From assembly GCA_030847615.1 (NCBI GenBank), contig JAUMIR010000005.1, positions 247,232,645 through 247,296,644 on the forward strand: a stretch of DNA of 64,000 nucleotides. The letters run 5' to 3'. Under the pieces are notes generated by a model. The model was not told the DNA's origin. It did no database searches and was given only the letters and a program-made list of their open reading frames with translations. Positions 56,371 to 64,000 of this stretch are shown in pieces. The DNA comes from Gambelia wislizenii. Taxonomy: Eukaryota; Chordata; Lepidosauria; Squamata; Crotaphytidae. Position 1 is the stretch's first letter. Every line of letters begins with the position of its first letter. Both the position numbers and the translations under genes were made by a program.

Positions 56371-58360
56371 TTTGATTGATCATTATGGTCCTATAAGAAA
56401 GGGAGTGACAGACAAACAGAGACCACTGCACTGTCTTAAACTTAGGTTGCAATGTACCGCCTAAGTGCACTGAGGTAAAGTCCTGCTGCTAAAACAAGAA
56501 GAGAGGAAGTTGCTAAGGATTCCATGAGATATCGTGTTTGAAAAAAAATAAACTTTTTTTTAAAAGCTATAGACATAATAAATTTTACACAGGGATCTCT
56601 GAGACCTGAAAATTATTTCAAAGGTTCCTCCAGGGTAAGAAGGTTGAGAAAGGCTGGCTTCACCTAAGAAAACTCTTCCAGTTTTAAAAATTTAAACACT
56701 CTATCTGACATTACTGTAGAATAATATCAAAACCACCCTTTTATAAAAGCAGTCTAGAATGCCCAGCTGAGTATTCCACAATCCCAATAACTACCAGATA
56801 TCATAATCCTTTCTCACATGTTTAGCATAATAATTTTTAATTTATTATTTATTTATACTCCGCTCTTCAGCCACAAGGCATCAGAACAGCTTACAAACTG
56901 TTTTAAGCAATAGCAATTTACACACCTACACTGCATTAAGCAGTTTCCAATGTGTGTTAGCTAATTGTCCCCACAAGCTGGGTACTCATTTTACCGACCT
57001 ACAAAAGGATGGAAGATTGAGTGAACCTTGGAGCCCTCTGGAATCGAACTTGTAACGTGGTGACTTGCAGTACTGGCATTTAACCACTGCACACCAGGGC
57101 TCCTATTTAAATAAATAAAAAATAAATAAAAATATTAATACTATGCTCACTCAGGACTAAATACGTACATTGGTTGAATAGGATTAACTGTCATCTAAGT
57201 GCACATAGGACTACGGGCATTGACATGTAGTAAACTGGTGGTACATGCTTTAGCTACTCCAGCTGTAAACTTCACAGGTTGATTAGAAGGTTGTTAAAGG
57301 CTTTTTCATCTGTGTTGAGTGAATCTGAGTACAGAGCAGTCCTTACTAGGTCTTACATGAAACCACCTCAAGGCAAATTCTGGCCCAAGTTCTTATTTAG
57401 TATTATTATAGCATCTATGCCTTGTTCTACTAAGATTTTTTTTATTAAGCAGCCTTTTCACCTTTCACTATCCTATTAGCCAGTAAAACTGAATTATGAA
57501 CAACCTGCCAGCCACCACTCATTTTGAGTACTGCTCTCCCAAAACAATGTGTGCAACAGCTTATACACTGGTGTAATGTCCCAGCAGGATTCTAGCCATA
57601 AAAAAATATGATTAAGCCACACAATTAACTTAGTAGTCTTTATCCTGCAAAGTTCACACATAGTCACTGAGACTTATCAGAATGACCATTGTGCACTTTC
57701 AGTGAATGAGGAGAGATTCCACTGTACCTCTTTGGCCGTATGAATTTTCCAAAACAATGGTTCAAGTGTATTATGATAAACAAGCCCTACTTAACATGGT
57801 GAATATTTCTACTCCCACAGTTGCTTGAGTCAATAGAACACAAAGGCTTGAGCCAGATGAGGCTCGGTGAGCACTGGCTGGTTTTAATGTGTTAAACTTA
57901 ACTCGGCCCCATTAACGTTCAAATGAGAAGATTTTCTTATACCTAGGACACTAGTTACTCTCCTGCATGTAACTGAATTACTTAAACTGAAATGTATATT
58001 CATCTTAATGCAACTACAGAACCAACAGAAAAATATCAACATGACACTTGAATCTGCTCTGTTGAAGAAAACACATGTAGATCATGATTTCTGAAAAGAA
58101 TTTTCTCTTACCTTGTATCATAATCATTTTATTGCAGTCTAAAGACCCAAAATTTACAAGCACAAACAGTAAAAATGATCATCAATAAAACCCACATATC
58201 ACAAAAGCATATGAAATCCTAAATTGCACTCTGGCCATTTCTTTGTACATAAAGGGTTTTAATCTTGGCAGCTTCAGAGAGCAATTTGGCTACAGCTCAA
58301 GTAACCTTTGGGCATTTGTCTTCCATCAAAAAATTTACCTTATATCAAATGACTCCTACA
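56371..58360. other. MITE and SINE scraps, no gene
   Basis: About 56520-56665 is an inverted end of the hAT family at 7929 (GGTTGAGAAAGGCTGG). About 56845-57105 is a MIR-like SINE with an inverted LINE-type tail and AATCGAACTTG as the B-box remnant. Nothing coding was recognised. Confidence 0.4.
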
Positions 58361-58365
58361 TCTTT

Positions 58366-58472
58366 CTACCACTGGGAACACCACCTCTGAGTATTCATTG
58401 CCCAAGAAAACGCTATGAAATTCATGAGGTCTCCATACAATGACAGGGGACTTGAAGCCACATATACAGACA
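58366..58472 (+). mobile_element. 5S-derived SINE, tail only
   Basis: CACCTCTGAGTATTCATTGCC, AAATTCATGAGGTC and GGGGACTTGAAGCCAC match the tail of the 5S SINE family. No 5S part. Confidence 0.65.
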
Positions 58473-59179
58473 CCACTGAATCCACAGCTGACTGCATTAA
58501 AGAGATGCTGCCAAATATTTTCCAAATGTAGCTTTTGAAAACAAGTGTCTTGATTATGCAAGAGCAACAACACCATGATTATTATTTTAGACTTTACATC
58601 TTGAACTCTTAAGGGAAAGGTTGTTATGAATGTGTGTCCACATTTTGCAACTCTTAAGAGTGATGCAAAAGTTAGTGAAAAGGGAAAACAAACCGAGAAC
58701 AAGACAATGCATCACATTTTATGCTTAAAGTTGAAAAAGCCGGGCAATGTAATGCTCCACAATTCAAGTTATCCCCCATTTTAGTTGAGAAGCTGAAAAA
58801 TGTTATAGTTTTAAAAAGATAGACTGTAACAATGGGTAATTTATCTTAAACCTGTGTTAGATAACGTTTCTCACTTTTCTAACTGGCAATGACTCAGAGG
58901 TCTTAACATGCCCAGGACTCGCTCACAAGTTTCAGTGGTTAGATATGCCAAGTTATCCAAAACTTAATCTGCAACATTCTCATTTTAGCAGCATTAATAT
59001 CTCCTCTCCAATGAGCAATTCTCTGAGCACCACCAACATCCGTAAGGTTCTAAGATTTCAATAATATTTGCCATGTCTATAATACAAGTTTGGGTAGAAG
59101 TCACAAGGATTCTGGGGGGTAAACTCAATGTCTGCCACAAATTTCTGTATTTTAATGCAGAATTCCTCTAGATTCTTCT

Positions 59180-59265
59180 GTTGGAACTGCTTTGATTGTG
59201 TATTCCTGTATGGCAGATGGTCGGACTGGGTGGCCCTTGTGGTCTCTTCCAGCTCTATGATTCTA
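59180..59265 (+). pseudogene. CR1 LINE terminal fragment
   Basis: TTTGATTGTGTATTCCTG, CGGACTGGGTGGCCCTTGTGG and CTCTATGATTCTAG form the last 85 bases of a CR1. Confidence 0.75.
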
Positions 59266-59967
59266 GATGGCACGCAGTTTCTGATAGACAGCGAGCAAAA
59301 TCCCCTACTGTCATTGAAGAGGCAACTGCAGGCAGAAGAGTTTCTGCCTGCTATTGACTACAATGTTTAGAGAAAGGAAAAGCAGGCAGAAGAGCCTAGT
59401 AAATGAAAGAGGGAAGAGAATGTTACACTTGAAAGAGCAGAAGCCAAATAGGAGTAGAGTTTGGGTTACTTTTTGGACTATGGCTCCCAGAATCCTCCCA
59501 GCTTGAACCTGTAGTAAGGGGTCTTCTCTGTGGCAATGTGAGATCTATCTGGCATCCTTTGCTCACTGCTTTTTTGCCACCTGAAGAGACCATTTTATTC
59601 TGAAAGGCATTTGATCTGCAAGGTTGATGATTTTAATGTGGTAAACACTTATTTTTAGATTAATGGGCTTCACTGGGCAGCATCCAATACTGTGTTGAAA
59701 GAAAAAACTTCCTGGAATCTAGCCCCTTTCTTTCTTCCTGTTTTTTCAAAATCTATGAAAACGCTAAAGATGGTCAAGAAAAACCCCTTAGAATGGTGTG
59801 GACTGTGGTTTGGATAGCTGAAGGGAAAGGGGGGAATTTGAACACAGGCACCTTCCTTCACAGGGTTCTGTGACACAGTCCACCCTCTCTATGTTTGGGG
59901 GTCCCAGTAGAGCAGCAGGGAAGAGCAGATAGGAAAGCTAGCTTCCTTTTCAGATTGCACAATTACA

Positions 59968-60180
59968 GCAGTTTGATACCACAGGCAACAGATCCTGTCT
60001 GATCTTGGAAGTTAGGCAGGGTCAGGCTTGGCACGTTCTTGGAAGAACTGTCAAGGAATACCAGATACTATAGGAAGGAAACGGCAAACTATCTCAGAGT
60101 GTTCCTCACCTAAGAAAACCTTTTGAAATTAATGGGCCTGCCACAAGTCAACAGATGACTTGAAGGTGTACGCACACAGT
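59968..60180 (+). mobile_element. 5S rRNA-derived SINE
   Basis: CAGATCCTGTCTGATCTTGG, AGTTAGGCAGGGTCAGGC and GTTCTTGGAAGAAC stand for the 5S part. The tail ends CAACAGATGACTTGAAGGTG. Diverged but collinear. Confidence 0.75.
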
Positions 60181-61155
60181 TTTAATTGTTGTGGTTGTTA
60201 CCGGTAATCTGAAATTGGTAATCTGGTGAAGCATTTGAGCTCTCTTGCACACAACTCTAAAAATCTAACAAATCCCAGGAATCCATAGAATGGTATCAAA
60301 GAGCTATAACTGTGTAGTATGAAAGGGGCCAAGGAATTCCATTTTGTCACAGCAACCTTGGATTTCATCCACTGCTTTTATCTGTGGAATGCTATGCTAG
60401 AACACAGTAAATACAGCTGGACAGTTCAAAATAATTTGTTTTGTAAGGAACAGTGAAAAAATAACAAAGCACCTAATTATTTGCAGTGGTCAACATAAGC
60501 AATAGTGATAAGTCCTCATGGAAGAGGTTTGTCAGCCCTGAGTAATATATTAATATATAAGGTATATCCTTAAGAAAGATAAACTGAAGACTTTAAGAGG
60601 GACATACTTTGTCCATTACTTTATCTTACTGATTAAACTTATAAATCACCTATTTATAAGCTGATTACCTAATACTACCTATCAGGAACTGGAGGTCATA
60701 TATCATGAAAATATATCTTAAAAACCAAACACAATAAGATCTGAGGGGCATTAAAATTACAATTGAAAGGTAATTGATACAATTGATACAGAACAATACA
60801 GTGGAGTATTAAAAACCCAATCAAATAAAAGTTTGCTAACTAAGGAACCAATCTTACCTAGTTTCTTTACCTACTGAAAATGCAAAGTCTTAATTACCCA
60901 TCAACCTAGCCCCTAAAGGTTTAAGTCATGAGGGTACAACAGGATTTCTATTAACTATTATAAATTATAACAAAACATTCATGTTAAGATGCCATTAACT
61001 GAATGATTGAAGCATTGTACCCTTTAGTGTGCAGTGTAAGAGCATACTTGGGGAAGCATCACAGTTAAAATTAAAGCTCCATTCACAAAAGCCATACTCA
61101 GATACCTGTATACAAGCTAACACATAACATCTTGGCTAATACCTGGATGCCAGGA

Positions 61156-61374
61156 CTAGCAAGACTTAGATTCTGGATAAACTGATTGAGAAAACAGTTT
61201 ACTGTATATAGTCAAAATAATACAAATGTCATACGCATGGAAGGCAATCCATTCATACAGACATTCACACAAATACGTGTCATTCAGAAGGGGGGCAGCC
61301 AAATCCATCACAAAGTCCATGTGTGTCACGTCCAGGGCTTTGTACGGATTTTTTTTAAAAGCTCCATACAACAT
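61156..61374 (-). CDS. Candidate small minus-strand ORF, unrecognised
   Basis: 72 codons starting MLYGAFKKNPYKAL, with balanced amino-acid composition and not obviously repeat-derived. It lies just downstream, in minus-strand terms, of an inverted CCAAT motif at about 61433-61441. I do not recognise the protein. It may be a spurious frame, or a first exon with a splice site that I could not place. Confidence 0.15.
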   Translation of the reverse strand: MLYGAFKKNPYKALDVTHMDFVMDLAAPLLNDTYLCECLYEWIAFHAYDICIILTIYSKLFSQSVYPESKSC

Positions 61375-61424
61375 GCAAATGTGCGATCATTTAAACACTC
61401 ACATGCACACAGATATGAACAGGC

Positions 61425-61530
61425 ACCATAATCTGATTGGCTGGACGAGGATGAAGTTGAGGCTAGCAAACAGGGAAAGCACCTGTGGCCACCATGTTGG
61501 ATTTTTGGCTAAGCGAGGGTCTGGTAAGTT
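61425..61530 (+). promoter_or_regulatory. Candidate promoter and short first exon
   Basis: CTGATTGGCTGG (inverted CCAAT box) lies about 55 bases before GCCACCATG (ATG at 61494-61496), a perfect Kozak context that also overlaps a YY1-like motif on the other strand. Ten codons later comes CTG then GTAAGT (donor at 61524), leaving phase 0. CpG is more frequent from 61240 to 61780 than around. No downstream exon was identified, so this is only a candidate. Confidence 0.3.
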
Positions 61531-63396
61531 GATCAAACAGCAATCTTATGCTCTTCCCCCCCCCTTTTTTTTTGGAAATACGATTGCTTGTGTGCGCTAT
61601 GGGAAACTTTTTTTAAAAAAATTGGCCGCAGTAGATTTAAAACTGCGAGTAAATCACTTGCGACCGCTATCTTGGCTAGGGGTCATGCAGAGTTTAGGGG
61701 GAGTCTTTTGACCATGAAGACAGGTCACATCGTTGCGAATGCCTGCTTTTTAGGATGTGTTCATATCCCCTCCCTCGCATAGACAAGACCATTGTAATGC
61801 ACAAAGCTTATACAGTATACACATGTCTTAAGTTGGCTGTTCACTAATAACCTCTTTAACCTGCAGCTACTCTATGCCAGTTTTTATAACAGAGACCCTG
61901 AAATGACTTTATGAAGTGAATATCTCGACATCTGCTCCTAAAACATGCTTGCTATCACTTGCAATAAACATTTATCTATCATTTGTGGCTTATAAAGTGG
62001 TAGGGTCAGTAGCAGCCAATACTTTGCCACAACACAGAGTCATCAGAGATGGATCCAGCTACATTTAATTTGCCTTCCAACCTACTTCCTTGCATGGTCT
62101 AAGTTCACCTTGTACACAAACACATCCCACTGGCCTAAAGAAAGGTGAGGGGTTAAGTGGGCAATGCCACACTTGTCCAAACTTGACCACCCCTGGGTTG
62201 AGTGTACCAGGAAGGGAAACATGGACTCTAATAACCTACTTGGTAGTAAACTAAACAGAACAGAGTAGCCACTATTTCTGAGAAAACATGTATGGTATCA
62301 GGCTGTATGGAAATGAGACTACAGCCAGCATGTCTTGCCAGCACCCTTTTGTTGTGCTTGGGACCAGTAACAAACAGAAACCAATGTACATGTACAGAGC
62401 AGAAGGGAACAACCTCTCTTACTGTCTATTGAAGGCAATCTCCCAAGCTTTTCACTAGCCTCAAGTGGACAGCAAATCAAGTAGGCGCTACCTTGAGGAC
62501 TACCAGCTGTTCTTTCACAATGAGTACTATCAAAGACACCTCAAGCTACCTCTTTGGTCTAGTTAACATAATCAGCAGGTTGATAAATCTAATTTCTTGA
62601 CTGAATCATTTCAAACCACAGGCAGGGCTCCTGTGATTGAATACTCCCTTCCACATAAGAAGCAGCAAGTCTGGGGAAAGTAAGATGCTCCCTGACATGT
62701 TACTTTTCTATTTACAGGAAATATTCTGTATAGAGAACGGATTTGCATGAAAAACACAGATACGCCTGATGTGATACATCTGTGTGATGTAATGGCTACC
62801 GGCTATTGGATGATGTATTGGATGCCATGGCCATTGGAATCCCAGATTCATATTATTGAACTGTTGTTAAGCTCCACTGGGTACGACTGGATAAATAACA
62901 ATCTTTCAGCCAAACCCACCTTACAGAGTTACTGTTATGAAGCTAGAATATCATCCTTCATTCATTAGTCAATGGGTTGTGTATGGAAGAAATCAATAAA
63001 TCAAGTCCTTTACCATTTCTCTGCTGAACAGCACAGTCAACACAGTGGATGGCAGACCCACGGATCCAAGAGGAAAGCATTGCCAATAAATGACAACAAA
63101 TGTTCTGGCAGAGATCAATACACCTGGGGTCTTGCTGGGGCCAACAGGAGTAGGTTCCAGAGCCACATGTGGCCAGCTGGTTGGTTGGAGGAAAGTCATG
63201 CATACTCTTTCCCACCCAGATCTTAGTGTACAGAGATGGGGAAGCTTCAGCCTCTCCTCTTTTCCTATATGATAGGATAAAGGGAGGAGATTAAAACTCC
63301 TTCCATCACCTAGCAAATCCCAAGCAACACTGATCTTTTTCTGCCACTAACAGTGGTAGGGAAACAGTAATCAAGGCAGCATCAGGTTCATAGATG
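61531..63396. other. Mixed DNA, no gene recognised
   Basis: CpG-containing sequence to about 61780, then AT-rich. A MIR-like SINE trace at about 62785-62950 has TGATGTAATGGCTACCGG and CAATCTTTCAGCC. No coding frame is supported. Confidence 0.4.
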
Positions 63397-63625
63397 GGTT
63401 TCGTTGTTACATGCCTTCACGTTGACTCCAACTTATGGCCACCCTATCATAGGGTTTTCTTGACAAGATATATTCCAAGGAGGTTGGCCACTACTTTCCC
63501 CTGAGGTTGAGAGAGTGTCATCACCAAGAAAATGCAGTGGGCTTCCAAGGCTGAGCAGGGATTTGAACTCTAGTCTTCCAGAGTCCTAGTCCAACACTCA
63601 AAAGACTACACCACACCAACTCCCT
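63397..63625 (-). mobile_element. tRNA-derived SINE
   Basis: The inverted tail ATGCCTTCACGTTGACTCC and TTATGGCCACCCTATCATAGGG, then an inverted B box (AGGGATTTGAACTC) and ACACTCAAAAGACTACACC as the head. Nearly full length. Confidence 0.8.
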
Positions 63626-63697
63626 CACAGAGGGGTAAGTGAGATGAAATCCTCTCCCGCTGCAATGCCATCTTCTCCAAAATCACACTTTTTCCAA

Positions 63698-63930
63698 CAG
63701 TACTGTGTGTATGTGTCTTCAAGTCACCTGTAGACTATGCCAACCCCATGAATTTCACAGGGTTTTCTTAAGTAAGGAATACTCAGGTGTGGTTTTCCCG
63801 GTTTGTTCCTCTGACATATATCCTGCAGCACCTGGTATTCATTGGCCATCTCCCATCCAAGTACTAATCAGAACTGACTCTGCTTAACTACCAAGATCAG
63901 ATGGGATCTGGTGCCTTTAGGGTACTTAGG
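63698..63930 (-). mobile_element. 5S rRNA-derived SINE
   Basis: On the plus strand it has the inverted tail GTGTCTTCAAGTCACCTG. Next comes CACCTGGTATTCATTGGCC, and then CTCCCATCCAAGTACTAATCAG and CTTAACTACCAAGATCAGATGGGATC, the inverse of the 5S part. Nearly full length. Confidence 0.85.
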
Positions 63931-64000
63931 CCTCCCAACACTACAAGCAACATGGGAATGATGATCTCAGTAGCATCAGAATCACTGAGAGCAAAGAAAC

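Overview
The window looks like intergenic or intronic DNA from a vertebrate, most probably a squamate reptile. It is AT-rich and has no operon-like gene packing. It is full of CR1-type LINE 3' ends, tRNA-derived SINEs, 5S-rRNA-derived SINEs, hAT- and Tigger-like MITEs and large DIRS retrotransposons. The squamate call is inferred from this repeat mixture and not from any host gene. No multi-exon host gene could be identified. Only two weak host signals are offered: a possible CCAAT/Kozak/splice-donor promoter-exon at about 61.4-61.5 kb, and a possible 3' UTR on the minus strand at about 16.3-18 kb.

The main coding content is a family of DIRS-type tyrosine-recombinase retrotransposons, all on the minus strand. 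Copy 1 (about 523-6471) and copy 3 (about 46834-52717) are essentially full length. Each has inverted terminal repeats of about 125 bp that are nearly identical within the element, an internal complementary region (ICR) joining both termini, a Gag-like ORF, an RT/RNase H/Dam-like methyltransferase ORF and a tyrosine recombinase (YR) ORF. Both have long open RT and YR frames, and both have a broken N-terminal gag. Copy 2 (about 24880-27463) is 5'-truncated and decayed, and sits between unexpected 38-bp direct repeats. A fourth piece (about 38310-40860) is a gag-containing relic of a different DIRS family.

Layout: 0.5-6.5 kb DIRS copy 1; 6.7-7.2 kb LINE 3' end; 7.76-9.5 kb two nested hAT elements with 8-bp target duplications and a CR1 fragment inside; 11.7-12.2 kb LINE C-terminus; 14.2-14.6 kb a 106-bp-arm inverted repeat; 15-24 kb repeat-poor DNA then SINE/MITE pieces; 24.9-27.5 kb DIRS copy 2; 27.5-34 kb mostly unannotatable; 34.3-35.7 kb a CR1 LINE interrupted by a MITE; 36.6-37.3 kb an inverted-repeat element; 38.3-40.9 kb the second-family DIRS relic; 42.1-43.5 kb a Tigger-like element carrying a GC-rich 74-bp hairpin minisatellite; 46.8-52.7 kb DIRS copy 3; 53-64 kb SINEs, MITEs, CR1 and the candidate promoter.

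The most interesting signals are in the DIRS family and the GC-rich element. In copy 3 one 1,315-codon frame runs from Gag straight into YR, across the whole RT ORF in another frame. The RT stop and YR start overlap in both full-length copies. The termini carry splice-donor-like and splice-acceptor-like motifs, and the unrelated relic shares the donor. Inside the Tigger-like element the minisatellite repeats a 13-bp-stem hairpin, with one unit whose loop is inverted.
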